This document shows positions 9,356 to 19,329 of a stretch of 49,977 nucleotides of DNA, in pieces. Origin of the DNA: Granulosicoccus sp. Lineage in GTDB: Bacteria > Pseudomonadota > Gammaproteobacteria > Granulosicoccales > Granulosicoccaceae. Positions within the stretch are counted from its first letter, which is position 1; each line of letters begins with the position of its first letter. Location: assembly GCA_013002205.1 (NCBI GenBank), contig JABDKN010000194.1, positions 1 through 49,977 on the forward strand, written 5' to 3'. The notes under the pieces are model-generated. The model had not been told where the DNA came from. It did not search any database and worked only from the letters and a program-made list of their open reading frames with translations. The position numbers and the translations under genes were made by a program.

Positions 9356-11636
9356 TCAGGATCTCATCTGGACTCCAGACCATCGACTCGTCAGTGTTCA
9401 CCGTGTCCGGGCACAACCCGTGGCGAATGAAAACCCGTCTGGCTTCCGCATACCCCAGTTCACTGATCTGCTCGTAGGACTTGAAATCCAGCAGTGATAT
9501 CGACCGGACATTTGGCTCCACCAGCACCTCCAGAGAGTCCCTGGCTTCGTTGAGCCGCTCGATGCTCTTGATGTCCGTGGCCCTGAGAAGCGTCTCGGCA
9601 ATGCGCGGAATACGAATCCGGTCGACGAATGGATTGATACGGGATAGCAGGACCTGCCAGCCGGACAGGCTGGTACCGAAGTCATAGTAATGAAACTGTT
9701 CGGGAATATGGCTCACATTGACACCGATGATATTGCCGTTTCCACCCAGACGATCATGCATGACATCCACTGGAAAGGTATTGAGAACGGCACCGTCGAT
9801 CAGCAGGTCTCCATTGGTGGTGGGGACCGGAGAAAAGACGCCGGGCAGGGATATGGTGCTGCGCACCACTTTCCACAGTGGACCTCGATCATGAATTACT
9901 TCGCGCCCGTCGGCCAGGTTGGATGACACACAGAAAAACGGTGTCCAAAGGTCCTCGATTCGGGTATCGCGGTAGACGCTCTGGCAGAATCGGGTGAGTT
10001 TCGCGGATTTCATCAATGATGCCAGGGGCAGGGTGTAGTCGTACAGAGCCTGCTTGTTGGCGAAGGTGGCGGACAGCATCCGGATGTTTTCGTAGTCTCG
10101 GCCCATGGCCATAGCCGCGCCCAGCAAACCGCCCATGCTCGAACCACCTATGTAATCGATGCGTATGTCATGTTCCTCGATAAGCCTCTGCACGCCCAGA
10201 TGGGCGTAGCCTCGCGCACCGCCGCCGCTGAACACGATGCCTCGCGCAAGGTTGCGCAGGCGCCTGGCAAGTCGCCCGAAGTGCAAGGGATCATTGATGC
10301 GCACGTGATAGAACGCATCCAGACGTCGTTTGTCCAGCCAGCTTGCGGTACCAGTCGGAAAGTGCGTATTGCTGGGATGGAGCAAAACCAGATCCACTCG
10401 TGGTCGAATGCTCAGGTTACTGAACAAGGTTTCGAGCTGTATTTCCATCTGCCGGAGACCCGGGTCGTTCTCCGGCAGGGCATTGGCAAGCAGCACGATG
10501 CGATCGGCACGATTCACACAGCGTCGCGTCCACGAATTCCACTGGCGATCGGCCACATAGATCAGAGAATCAAGGCGGTTCTCCTTGTCGTCCAGCCACT
10601 CTGCGACGGCCGAATTGAACATGTTGTCGACGCCGGTCTGCGAGGCACCCGTGCGCCCGTACAGCGTATCGAAGCTGCGTGAATCCAGCGCGAGGGTGGT
10701 GCCAAGTTCGCGCATGCTGCTTTTCAATTGATGCACAAAGCGCCGCAGGGGCAGGCGCGAGTCCAGGGGAATGATGACAAAGTTGGTATCGGACGCAACA
10801 GCCGTTTCCTGTCGGGCATTGGCGATATGCCGGCGAACCACCAGCCGCGAAAGGCGTTTGAGCATGATGGCATGCGGCGCGATCAGCAGGTCAAAGCTTT
10901 CCCGGTTCAACAGCGCAACCGTGGATTCCCTGGCCGCAGTGACCGTGCCGCTGCGATGCGTGTCAGCCAGCAAAGCCAGTTCGCCAACCGTCTCTGGTGC
11001 CTGGACTTCAGCCATTCGCCGCTGGGTGCCCTGGGCAGTCGTGGACTCGACGATCAGCTTGCCGGATACGATAACGTAGAGTCCATCCGGCAAATCCCCT
11101 TCGCGGAACAGAACCTGTCCGCTGTGATAATGGCGAACTATGGTTTTTTCCAGCAGTTTTTCCATCAGCTTGTTGCTGAGATCACCGAACAGCTCGAGGT
11201 AGGCACGGGCCAGGGTCACCCGCCTGGAGAGCGCGGCTGCCACATCGTAGACATGTGCAAGGATGCCCGAATCCAGATTGGTCAGTAGCTCGAATGCATA
11301 CCGCGGAAACATGGCGATACGGGTTTTCCTGACGGCGATGGCAGTGACCAGGTGATCGCCCCCATTGAGTACTGCAAAGTCACCGGCAGTCTCACCTTTT
11401 TTGCGCGATTGCAGATAGTAGGTCTCCCGGGAATCGCTGCACGGCATATACAGTCCAAGTTCCCCATCAACCACCACGTACAGGTTCTGACTTTCCCGTC
11501 CGGCAGTGAACAGCGTCTCACCTTCTGCAAGATCGGTAAAACTGATCAGTGGCGACAGTTGTATCCAGAGCTGATCATCGATGCTCTGGACCAGCGGCAG
11601 TTTCTTGAGCTGCTTGATGGCGCGAGCGCCATTCAA
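9333..11636 (-). CDS. Patatin-like phospholipase / NTE-family protein with N-terminal cyclic-nucleotide-binding domains
   Basis: 767 aa. Two cNMP-binding-type domains (LFTAGRESQNLYVVVDGELGLY; LFREGDLPDGLYVIVSGKLIVES), then the patatin motif GIVFSGGGARGYAHLGV, catalytic GGSSMGG and DGA (LLIDGAVLNTFPVD). TTG start overlaps the upstream stop. Confidence 0.93.
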   Translation of the reverse strand: MNGARAIKQLKKLPLVQSIDDQLWIQLSPLISFTDLAEGETLFTAGRESQNLYVVVDGELGLYMPCSDSRETYYLQSRKKGETAGDFAVLNGGDHLVTAIAVRKTRIAMFPRYAFELLTNLDSGILAHVYDVAAALSRRVTLARAYLELFGDLSNKLMEKLLEKTIVRHYHSGQVLFREGDLPDGLYVIVSGKLIVESTTAQGTQRRMAEVQAPETVGELALLADTHRSGTVTAARESTVALLNRESFDLLIAPHAIMLKRLSRLVVRRHIANARQETAVASDTNFVIIPLDSRLPLRRFVHQLKSSMRELGTTLALDSRSFDTLYGRTGASQTGVDNMFNSAVAEWLDDKENRLDSLIYVADRQWNSWTRRCVNRADRIVLLANALPENDPGLRQMEIQLETLFSNLSIRPRVDLVLLHPSNTHFPTGTASWLDKRRLDAFYHVRINDPLHFGRLARRLRNLARGIVFSGGGARGYAHLGVQRLIEEHDIRIDYIGGSSMGGLLGAAMAMGRDYENIRMLSATFANKQALYDYTLPLASLMKSAKLTRFCQSVYRDTRIEDLWTPFFCVSSNLADGREVIHDRGPLWKVVRSTISLPGVFSPVPTTNGDLLIDGAVLNTFPVDVMHDRLGGNGNIIGVNVSHIPEQFHYYDFGTSLSGWQVLLSRINPFVDRIRIPRIAETLLRATDIKSIERLNEARDSLEVLVEPNVRSISLLDFKSYEQISELGYAEARRVFIRHGLCPDTVNTDESMVWSPDEILTTSTGTS

Positions 11637-12319
11637 CAGAGCACCTGCTGGTGCGAGAATTCGTCGGCTGGCACCACCACTGCACGTTCGCCCGCACGTT
11701 CACGCACATCGGTCACGCCATATTCCATGGCCAGCCTGAATCCGAATTTACTCAGGAATCGATCGTACTGATCAGGCCCGGAGCTCCCGACGGCGCTCAA
11801 CCTGCCCGCCTCGTCGCTGTTCAGCACGATGGCAGCCAGCGGGGCAGGTGCTGGCCCTGCGAGAACACCGGCACCGGTTGCCGGATCGTAAACGCTGCGT
11901 TCCGAACAGCAACTGATCAGTCCGTCCCCGGTGTGCCTGCGGCCGCTGTCATCATGGTACGTGATGGTCCGCGGGCGGTAGGAAATGTGACTGATCGGCT
12001 TGGCCGGGTGCGACATCTTGTGGCTGCAGATCGCCGAGAAGGCGACGACCGACTGGTCAGAGTCCAGGCCTCCGGGCCAGGATCCCCTGGCGGGCGCCGA
12101 TTTGCCCAGTCGTATCAGAAAGCACGGAGTCGTGACATAGGGGTAGCCGAAAATGTAGGCCCTGCCGGCTTCCAGTGTATCCAACGATACGTCGCTGTCA
12201 TCTGCATATACCAGGCTGCTCTTCGGGTAGGGAACATGATTGCCGGCAGCGAAGGCATGAGGACTGGTCGCAGCGGCCAACAGGGCTGTGCACAGGGAAT
12301 TGAAATACCGTCTGTCCAT
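11633..12319 (-). CDS. Rieske-like [2Fe-2S] domain protein with putative Tat signal; second ligand motif non-canonical
   Basis: ATG at 12319 (alternative GTG 12343). MDRRYFNSLCTALLAAATSPHAFA signal; AICSHK (CxH) and LISCCSERSVYDPATGAGVLAGPAPAPLAAI, which resembles CPCHGSxFDPxTGxVxxGPAPxPL. Confidence 0.75.
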   Translation of the reverse strand: MDRRYFNSLCTALLAAATSPHAFAAGNHVPYPKSSLVYADDSDVSLDTLEAGRAYIFGYPYVTTPCFLIRLGKSAPARGSWPGGLDSDQSVVAFSAICSHKMSHPAKPISHISYRPRTITYHDDSGRRHTGDGLISCCSERSVYDPATGAGVLAGPAPAPLAAIVLNSDEAGRLSAVGSSGPDQYDRFLSKFGFRLAMEYGVTDVRERAGERAVVVPADEFSHQQVLC

Positions 12320-12428
12320 GATAATAGTATAGGCGGCTGGCACGCTTATGGGCTACCCGTGCGTTCACGGTTCAGCCAGACAGCGACAATTTCATATCTC
12401 CTGCGCCAAAACGTGTGGATGACGTAAA

Positions 12429-13511
12429 ATGAGACTCGTTTCCCGTGAGTGTTCCCCATCCGTGCAACCCGTCCGTCCCAGCCAGTCAGACCAGCGTCGC
12501 TTCTGGTGGTGCGCAGCCATCACGGTGACCACCATTTTTTCGCTGATTCTGGTGGGAGGTATCGTCCGGGCAACCGGCGCAGGTATGGGCTGTCCTGACT
12601 GGCCGACCTGCTTCGGCCAGTGGATTCCGCCAACCAGCGAGTCCCAATTACCGGACGACTACCAGAGGATCTACGCCGAGAGGGGATATGCCGAGACTGG
12701 CTTCAACGTGCGCAAGACCTGGACTGAATACCTCAATCGACTTCTGGGGGTCTTCACCGGTCTGACCATCTTCGCCACCGTGCTGTTCTCCCTGCCCTAT
12801 CGCCGACGAGAGCCGCGGGTATTCTGGTTCGCACTGTCCGGTTTTCTACTGGTCGGGGTGCAGGGCTGGCTGGGTTCTCGAGTGGTAGCCACGAATCTGC
12901 ACCCGGGAATGATCACGATTCACATGCTCCTTGCCCAGGTCATTGTCGGGATTCTCATCGCCGCGCTGGTGCGCTCCGCCCGTCACCGCTACCGGGATGT
13001 CCGCATGGACAGGCTTCCGCGCCATTTTTATCCGGTGATGACCATTGCCATGGTGGCAGGATTGCTGCAACTGGTCATGGGTACACAGGTGCGCGAGGCT
13101 GTGGATCTGATCGCTCATAGCAGTAATTATGTCAATCGACATCTCTGGATCGAGAACCTGCCGCTGATATTCGCCATACACAAGTACTACGCCATCGTGT
13201 TGGTGTTGCTCAACGGCTGGCTGGTCATTGCCGTACTAAACCATTCCCAGTCAGCCATATTGCGACGCCTGTGCATTGCACTGGCTGCTTTTCTGGCTGG
13301 TACCATCGCCATTGGCATGAGCATGGATCGATTGCACCTGCCCCTGTTTTCGCAACCCCTTCACCTGCTGCTGGCGTCACTGATTTTCGGCACACAGCTG
13401 GCCATTCTCCTGATCATCCGTCAGGCCATGCAGGACGACTGGCATCGATCTGCTGCTGATACAACAGCTCACGGAGGAGACCGGCAGGACCTGCTGCCGG
13501 ACAGAGGTTAG
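12429..13511 (+). CDS. ctaA: Haem A synthase (COX15/CtaA family)
   Basis: Multi-TM protein with GGIVRATGAGMGCPDWPTCFGQWIPP...TWTEYLNRLLGVFTG...NLHPGMITIHMLLAQ. Confidence 0.93.
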   Translation: MRLVSRECSPSVQPVRPSQSDQRRFWWCAAITVTTIFSLILVGGIVRATGAGMGCPDWPTCFGQWIPPTSESQLPDDYQRIYAERGYAETGFNVRKTWTEYLNRLLGVFTGLTIFATVLFSLPYRRREPRVFWFALSGFLLVGVQGWLGSRVVATNLHPGMITIHMLLAQVIVGILIAALVRSARHRYRDVRMDRLPRHFYPVMTIAMVAGLLQLVMGTQVREAVDLIAHSSNYVNRHLWIENLPLIFAIHKYYAIVLVLLNGWLVIAVLNHSQSAILRRLCIALAAFLAGTIAIGMSMDRLHLPLFSQPLHLLLASLIFGTQLAILLIIRQAMQDDWHRSAADTTAHGGDRQDLLPDRG

Positions 13512-13630
13512 CGGGAGACCGGCAGGACCCGCCGCTGCCCCCGCAGTGGAGTCCTGGGAGATGGCGCCACTGTTCAAAATGACAGCAGGGAGGCGTTCAG
13601 GGCTTGTCGTTCCTGACCCCGCGTAGCACG

Positions 13631-14353
13631 ATGACCTGCATCGGATATGAACCCGACAAGGATGTCGCCATGATCGCCCAGCGTTTTTCCTCTACCAGTC
13701 TGATGAGCGCCTGTATGCAATGGCGCTGTGTGCTGTTGTCACTGATCTCCGTCGTGCAGATGGTCCATGCAGACGCAGGACCGTCACTTTCCGTCGACGG
13801 GACGAGATTGCATTACGATACCCATACTGCCAGTGGCGGGCGCCGGAATCATGCATTGCCGGGAGCTTTGCCACGGAATTCTCCAGGCACCTCAGCAGAG
13901 ACCGCATCAGGAAGCCCGCCTGCAATCACCGGGGTCGGGGTGGGTGAATCTCCCGTGGCCGGGACCGAAAATCCTGGTACTGACACCGGCCAGGACGATG
14001 TGTCGGTGACACTGCAGGGTAGCGTCGATATCAACAGTGCGACGGAAATGGAGCTTGCTGAGGCGTTGCCGGGAATCGGGCCGAGCAAGGCACGGGCCAT
14101 CGTGGCATGGCGTCAACTCAACGGCCCGTTCCAGAGCATCGAGCAACTGCTGGAGGTGTCAGGAATCGGTCCCGTCACACTGGAAAACATCCGGCCCTAT
14201 ATTCGTATCGGAGATTCGCTGTCCAGCAGTCTGCTGGAGCTGCGCCGGAAAAGCGACGAAGCGGCCGTCATACGATCGCTTTCCAGAGTCATGGACGGTG
14301 TATTGGGCAAACGGGGCACCCTACCCAAGGCAGTTGAACGCCAGGACCGATGA
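13631..14353 (+). CDS. ComEA-like helix-hairpin-helix DNA-binding protein
   Basis: Signal-like N-terminus, low-complexity linker, then VDINSATEMELAEALPGIGPSKARAIVAWRQLNGPFQSIEQLLEVSGIGPVTLENIRPYI (tandem HhH). Confidence 0.85.
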   Translation: MTCIGYEPDKDVAMIAQRFSSTSLMSACMQWRCVLLSLISVVQMVHADAGPSLSVDGTRLHYDTHTASGGRRNHALPGALPRNSPGTSAETASGSPPAITGVGVGESPVAGTENPGTDTGQDDVSVTLQGSVDINSATEMELAEALPGIGPSKARAIVAWRQLNGPFQSIEQLLEVSGIGPVTLENIRPYIRIGDSLSSSLLELRRKSDEAAVIRSLSRVMDGVLGKRGTLPKAVERQDR

Positions 14354-14406
14354 CCTGATGTGGAGATATGAGGTCCACACCATCCACATACCAGTGCACG
14401 GCAGGA

Positions 14407-14934
14407 TCAGTCGCCATCAAATTCGCACAGCACGTGTACCGGCACATCCATCGCTTCGATTCGTATCCGACCACCCAGGGCAGGTAAATCAATGATAAAC
14501 GCGCTGCCGATGACGATGGCGCCTGCACGTCTGATCAGCTTGATGCCTGCTTCACACGTACCGCCGGTGGCTATCAGGTCGTCCACCAGCAGAACCCGCT
14601 CGCCCGCTTGCAGTGCACCCTCATGTAACTCCATGGTCGCTTCACCATATTCCAGCGTGTAATTCTCACTCATGCGAGGTCCGGGCAGTTTGCCGGATTT
14701 TCGAATTGGCACGAATCCCACCGACAACTGGTGAGCAATGGCTCCACCCATGATGAAACCTCTGGCTTCCAGAGCCGCGACCTTGTCGATCCGATCTCCA
14801 GCGAACGGGTGCAACAGGTGATCGATGGCCATGCGAAACGCGCGGGCATCGCCAAACAGCGTGGTGACATCCCGGAACTGTATCCCTGGTTTGGGAAAGT
14901 CCGGAATAGTGCGTATGGAATCACAGAGTTTCAT
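14407..14934 (-). CDS. apt: Adenine phosphoribosyltransferase
   Basis: 175 aa. [20 protein letters not shown]...[32 protein letters not shown]...[13 protein letters not shown] (PRPP motif). Confidence 0.97.
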   Translation of the reverse strand: MKLCDSIRTIPDFPKPGIQFRDVTTLFGDARAFRMAIDHLLHPFAGDRIDKVAALEARGFIMGGAIAHQLSVGFVPIRKSGKLPGPRMSENYTLEYGEATMELHEGALQAGERVLLVDDLIATGGTCEAGIKLIRRAGAIVIGSAFIIDLPALGGRIRIEAMDVPVHVLCEFDGD

Positions 14935-15027
14935 GGAAGATGTCCGAAAAACGTCTTGCTGGAAGTGGTTGGTCCAACGGTCAGTGTTGGGCGAGTGGTC
15001 TGGTTGTTCCCGGGTCTGCGCAGGATA

Positions 15028-15049
15028 TTATTCTCTCATCGAGGTTAAC
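15028..15049 (-). repeat. Dispersed motif copy A: GTTAACCTCGATGAGAGAATAA in the apt / DUF2959 divergent intergenic region
   Basis: Reverse complement of ttattctctcatcgaggttaac. Matches copies at 37425-37445 and 45307-45328. Confidence 0.6.
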
Positions 15050-15131
15050 ATTTGTAAGCCCGCACCAAGGAGTTCGTCCGAGCGGGAGTGCATGATAGTA
15101 TCTGCACCAATTTCCGCAGGCAGTGAGCACT

Positions 15132-15776
15132 ATGCGTTTGACAAAAATCACGGTACTGGCGGCAGCAAGTGTCCTTCTGCTGGCTGGCTGTTCCACCATC
15201 AAGTACAACACGCTGGAAAAGATAGGTATCCACAAGCGTGATCTGCTGGTCGGTAATGTCAAGGATGCACGGGATGCACAGAAGGACGCGCAGGAAGCGT
15301 TCAAGGATGCTCTCGAGCGTTTCGGCAGCATTGTCAACATCGAGAATACCAATCTGAAAAAGGCTTATGATCGATTGAGCGATGAGTACGAGGACAGCAA
15401 GGATGCGGCAGATGAAGTATCGGAACAGATCGAGGAGGTGGAAGAGGTCGCCGGGGATCTGTTTGCAGAGTGGCGCAAGGAGATCAACGCCTATAGCGAT
15501 CCCGTTTTACGCCGCGACAGCGAAAACAAGCTGCGTGACACGGAAGCCAGGTACCAGGGAATGATCAAGAGCATGAAACAGGCGGAAGCCAGCATGCAGC
15601 CAGTCCTGACAACGCTGTATGACAATGTGTTGTACCTGAAGCACAATTTGAATGCACAGGCCGTGGGCTCGCTGAAAGTCACGTTCAATGAGCTGGAAGG
15701 CGATATCAGCATTCTCGTCGAGCGCATGAATCAGTCCATTGCCCGTTCCGATGATTTCATCCGGCAGATGAAATAG
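15132..15776 (+). CDS. DUF2959 family lipoprotein
   Basis: Lipobox LLLAGCS, then an Ala/Lys/Glu-rich coiled coil; characteristic DUF2959 pattern (YNTLEKIGIHKRDLLVGNVKDARDAQKDAQEAFKDALE). Confidence 0.87.
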   Translation: MRLTKITVLAAASVLLLAGCSTIKYNTLEKIGIHKRDLLVGNVKDARDAQKDAQEAFKDALERFGSIVNIENTNLKKAYDRLSDEYEDSKDAADEVSEQIEEVEEVAGDLFAEWRKEINAYSDPVLRRDSENKLRDTEARYQGMIKSMKQAEASMQPVLTTLYDNVLYLKHNLNAQAVGSLKVTFNELEGDISILVERMNQSIARSDDFIRQMK

Positions 15777-15783
15777 TCATGTC

Positions 15784-16143
15784 ATGACCGAGGAAAAACC
15801 GATCGACACTCGGCAGCTTGAGGACTCGGCAGAACTTTCCGCACGCCTGAACAGCGAAACTGCGATTCTTGCCTGGTCAGAGCTGGTACGGCATTTCGCG
15901 CGAGGTGTCGTTATCCATGTCTCGCTGGAACTTGATCTGGTGGAAGCAGCTGCCTGTATGGCAAGGGATGATACGCAGTTGCTGCAGACGTGGCTCGACG
16001 GCGGTATCCTGCGCCGAGCCAGTGATGATGACGCACGCGACTGGAGCAGTCGGGAGCCTGAGTTCTGGTGTGTGGTTACGGCGCCCTGGGTGTTGGTTCA
16101 GGAGAAGAGACCGGATGCGTGTGAGACCCTCGCCAGGCCTTGA
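15784..16143 (+). CDS. DUF2288 family protein
   Basis: 119 aa. [61 protein letters not shown]...[11 protein letters not shown]. Confidence 0.82.
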   Translation: MTEEKPIDTRQLEDSAELSARLNSETAILAWSELVRHFARGVVIHVSLELDLVEAAACMARDDTQLLQTWLDGGILRRASDDDARDWSSREPEFWCVVTAPWVLVQEKRPDACETLARP

Positions 16144-17107
16144 TCAGTGCATTAGCCGCCTGCAGTGCCGTCATCTTTTGCTGCCGTACCGCCTGTTCGG
16201 ATTCCATGATCAATGGTTGCAGTTCGGACCTGTCCCGTAATGAGGCCAGTACCATCTGATCGACCATCGACCACATCCAGCGTACCAGTTGCTGCTCGCG
16301 ACGCGCGACCAGTTCTCCGCTGTCGATCAGCTGACGCCGATGTGCCCGGACCTGTTCCCAGAGATCCTCGAGCCCGTCTCCGCTGACCGCGCTGCACGTG
16401 AGTGCCAGGGGTTTCCAGCTGCCGGCTGGTTGCAGGATGGACAAGGCCCGCTGATAGGCAGCCCTGGCCTGCCTGGCATCGTCAAGTGTTGATCCGTCAG
16501 CCTTGTTGACGGCGATGATATCGGCCAGTTCCAGTACGCCTTTCTTGATTCCCTGCAATTCATCACCAGCCCCGGGCAGCATCAACACGAGGTAGCAGTC
16601 GACCATATCGGCGACGACGGTTTCCGACTGGCCGACACCCACGGTCTCTACAAGGATGACATCGAACCCGGCCGCCTCGCACAGCAGCATTGACTCCCGG
16701 GTAACCCGGGTAACGCCACCCAGATGCCCACCGGTAGGGGAGGGACGGATGAAGGCCTCGCCCAGCAACGACAACCTGGCCATCCGCGTCTTGTCACCCA
16801 GGATGCTGCCGCCGGTACGCTGGCTGCTCGGATCCACTGCCAGGACCGCGACGCGATGCCCGCGCTCTATCAGTCGCAGCCCGAGCGACTCGATGAACGT
16901 GCTCTTGCCGACTCCGGGTACACCGCTGATGCCCACTCGCATGGCCTTGCCGGTCCGTGGCAGCAATCGTTGCAGTACTTCCTGCGCCAGGACCTGATGG
17001 CTGGCCAGAGTCGATTCGGTCAGGGTGATCGCCCGGGCAAGCGTCGCCCGTTCACGTGCGAGTACGCCGGCGGCCAGGGCCTCACTGCTCAGTCGAGATC
17101 TCACCAT
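16076..17107 (-). CDS. meaB: Methylmalonyl-CoA mutase-associated GTPase MeaB
   Basis: [21 protein letters not shown] (P-loop), [40 protein letters not shown]. Confidence 0.96.
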   Translation of the reverse strand: MVRSRLSSEALAAGVLARERATLARAITLTESTLASHQVLAQEVLQRLLPRTGKAMRVGISGVPGVGKSTFIESLGLRLIERGHRVAVLAVDPSSQRTGGSILGDKTRMARLSLLGEAFIRPSPTGGHLGGVTRVTRESMLLCEAAGFDVILVETVGVGQSETVVADMVDCYLVLMLPGAGDELQGIKKGVLELADIIAVNKADGSTLDDARQARAAYQRALSILQPAGSWKPLALTCSAVSGDGLEDLWEQVRAHRRQLIDSGELVARREQQLVRWMWSMVDQMVLASLRDRSELQPLIMESEQAVRQQKMTALQAANALIKAWRGSHTHPVSSPEPTPRAP

Positions 17108-19329
17108 CAGGAAATGGCAGGAACCGGCGGATGTTCGAGCGTTGCCAACAGGGAATCCAGCAATCTCAGTGCAGCATTGCTGATGACCGTGCCCGGTGGG
17201 AACACCGCAGCAGCGCCTGATTCCAGCAGGGCCGGAACGTCCTGGGGTGGCACTACGCCACCCACTACGATGCTGATGTCGTCTCGACCCAGATCTGCCA
17301 GTGCAGCCTTGAGTGCGGGGACCAGGGTCAGATGGCCTGCGGCCAGGGAACTGGCACCCACCATGTGCACATCATTGTCGACTGCCTGGCGGGCGACCTC
17401 CTCCGGGGTCTGGAACAGGGGGCCGATGTCGACATCGAAGCCGAGATCGGCGAATGCCGTTGCAATGACCTTCTGGCCACGATCATGTCCATCCTGGCCC
17501 ATTTTTGCTATCAGAATACGTGGACGCCGACCCTCGCACCGTATGAAATGCCGCATGGCATGTTCTATCAGGGGCAATTGTTTGTTGTCTGCCATGGCGT
17601 TGAGATAGACTCCCTGTATGGACTGTATGCGTGCGGAATGGCGACCGTATATGGCCTCCAGCGCATCGGAAATCTCACCGACACTGGCTCTTGCTCTGGC
17701 CGCGTCCACCGCCCGTTCCAACAGGTTGCCAGAACCTTCCCGGGCAGCCTGCGTCAGTGCGGCCAATGCCCGACGGTGTTTCTCAGGGTCTCGAGTTTTG
17801 CGCAGCTGCCGCAGACGTTCCACCTGCTGCTCACGCACCTTGACATTGTCCACCTTCAACACGTCGACAGGCGGCTCGTTCTCCAGTACCAGTTCGTTTA
17901 CCCCGACGACACTCTGTTCACCAGAGTCGATACGTGCCTGCGTTCGTGCCGCTGCCTCTTCGATGCGCAATTTGGGAATACCTGCCTCGATGGCTTTTGC
18001 CATACCACCCTTGTCTTCCACTTCACGGATATGCTCCCAGGCCCGGTGAGCGAGCTGACGAGTCAGAGTTTCCATGAAATAGCTGCCGCCCCAGGGGTCA
18101 ACGGTATTGCACAGACCACTTTCGTGCTGCAGCAGCAATTGCGTATTACGCGCAATACGCGCGGAGAAGTCGGTGGGTAATGCCAGTGCCTCGTCGAAAG
18201 CGTTGGTATGCAGCGACTGGGTATGACCGGCAACTGCCGCCATGGCTTCTGTTCCGGTCCGTGTGACGTTGTTGAACACATCCTGCGCCGTGAGGCTCCA
18301 GCCGGAAGTCTGGCAGTGCGTTCGCAGGCTCAGGGACCGCGGATTCGACGGATCGAATTGCTTTACAAGCCTCGCCCAAAGCAGCCGTGCTGCGCGCAGC
18401 TTGGCTACTTCCATGTAGTGATTCATGCCGATGGCCCAGAAGAACGAGAGCCGCGGGGCGAAAGTGTCTACGTCCATGCCGGCAGCGATTCCGGTACGCA
18501 GGTACTCGACACCGTCAGCCAGTGTATACGCCAGCTCCAGATCGGCAGTAGCCCCCGCTTCCTGCATGTGATAGCCGGAGATACTGATGCTGTTGAAGCG
18601 CGGCATTTTCTCTGCCGTATAAGCAAATATGTCAGCAATGATCTTCATCGACGGCGCGGGCGGATAGATATACGTATTGCGCACCATGAATTCCTTGAGG
18701 ATGTCGTTCTGAATGGTGCCAGTGAGTTTCTCCGGCGGCACACCCTGTTCTTCGGCGGCAACGATGAACAGGGACAGTATCGGCAATACCGCACCGTTCA
18801 TGGTCATCGACACGCTCATCCTGTCCAGGGGAATCTGGTCGAAGAGGATCTGCATATCCAGGATGGAATCGATGGCGACGCCGGCCATACCGACATCGCT
18901 CGTGACCCTGGGATGGTCGGAGTCATACCCTCGATGAGTTGGCAGGTCGAAGGCGATGGACAGGCCCTTCTGACCCGCAGCCAGGTTGCGCTTGTAAAAT
19001 GCGTTACTGTCCTCTGCCGTGGAAAACCCTGCGTACTGGCGAACAGTCCACGGCCTGGATACGTACATCGTGGGATAGGGACCGCGTGTAAACGGCGCAA
19101 AGCCCGGATAGTCCAGCCGATAAGCTTCGGCTTCCCGATCCTGCCGCGTGTAACGGCTCTTCAGCGTGATGCCTTCGGGTGTAATCCTGCCATCAACAGC
19201 GCTCGATGTCGCGCCCTGGCCTGCCTTCTCTGCGGCAGTATTGCCGGTGTTCCGGCCAGCAGTTCGAGTCCCTGCCGACTCCTCGCCAAGGGGGGGCTGT
19301 GCCTGGCCGAAGTCGAATGCGGCTGTCAT
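17107..19329 (-). CDS. mutB: Methylmalonyl-CoA mutase large (catalytic, B12-binding) subunit
   Basis: [62 protein letters not shown]-terminal cobalamin motif [34 protein letters not shown]. Start taken at MTAAFDFGQ. Confidence 0.97.
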   Translation of the reverse strand: MTAAFDFGQAQPPLGEESAGTRTAGRNTGNTAAEKAGQGATSSAVDGRITPEGITLKSRYTRQDREAEAYRLDYPGFAPFTRGPYPTMYVSRPWTVRQYAGFSTAEDSNAFYKRNLAAGQKGLSIAFDLPTHRGYDSDHPRVTSDVGMAGVAIDSILDMQILFDQIPLDRMSVSMTMNGAVLPILSLFIVAAEEQGVPPEKLTGTIQNDILKEFMVRNTYIYPPAPSMKIIADIFAYTAEKMPRFNSISISGYHMQEAGATADLELAYTLADGVEYLRTGIAAGMDVDTFAPRLSFFWAIGMNHYMEVAKLRAARLLWARLVKQFDPSNPRSLSLRTHCQTSGWSLTAQDVFNNVTRTGTEAMAAVAGHTQSLHTNAFDEALALPTDFSARIARNTQLLLQHESGLCNTVDPWGGSYFMETLTRQLAHRAWEHIREVEDKGGMAKAIEAGIPKLRIEEAAARTQARIDSGEQSVVGVNELVLENEPPVDVLKVDNVKVREQQVERLRQLRKTRDPEKHRRALAALTQAAREGSGNLLERAVDAARARASVGEISDALEAIYGRHSARIQSIQGVYLNAMADNKQLPLIEHAMRHFIRCEGRRPRILIAKMGQDGHDRGQKVIATAFADLGFDVDIGPLFQTPEEVARQAVDNDVHMVGASSLAAGHLTLVPALKAALADLGRDDISIVVGGVVPPQDVPALLESGAAAVFPPGTVISNAALRLLDSLLATLEHPPVPAIS

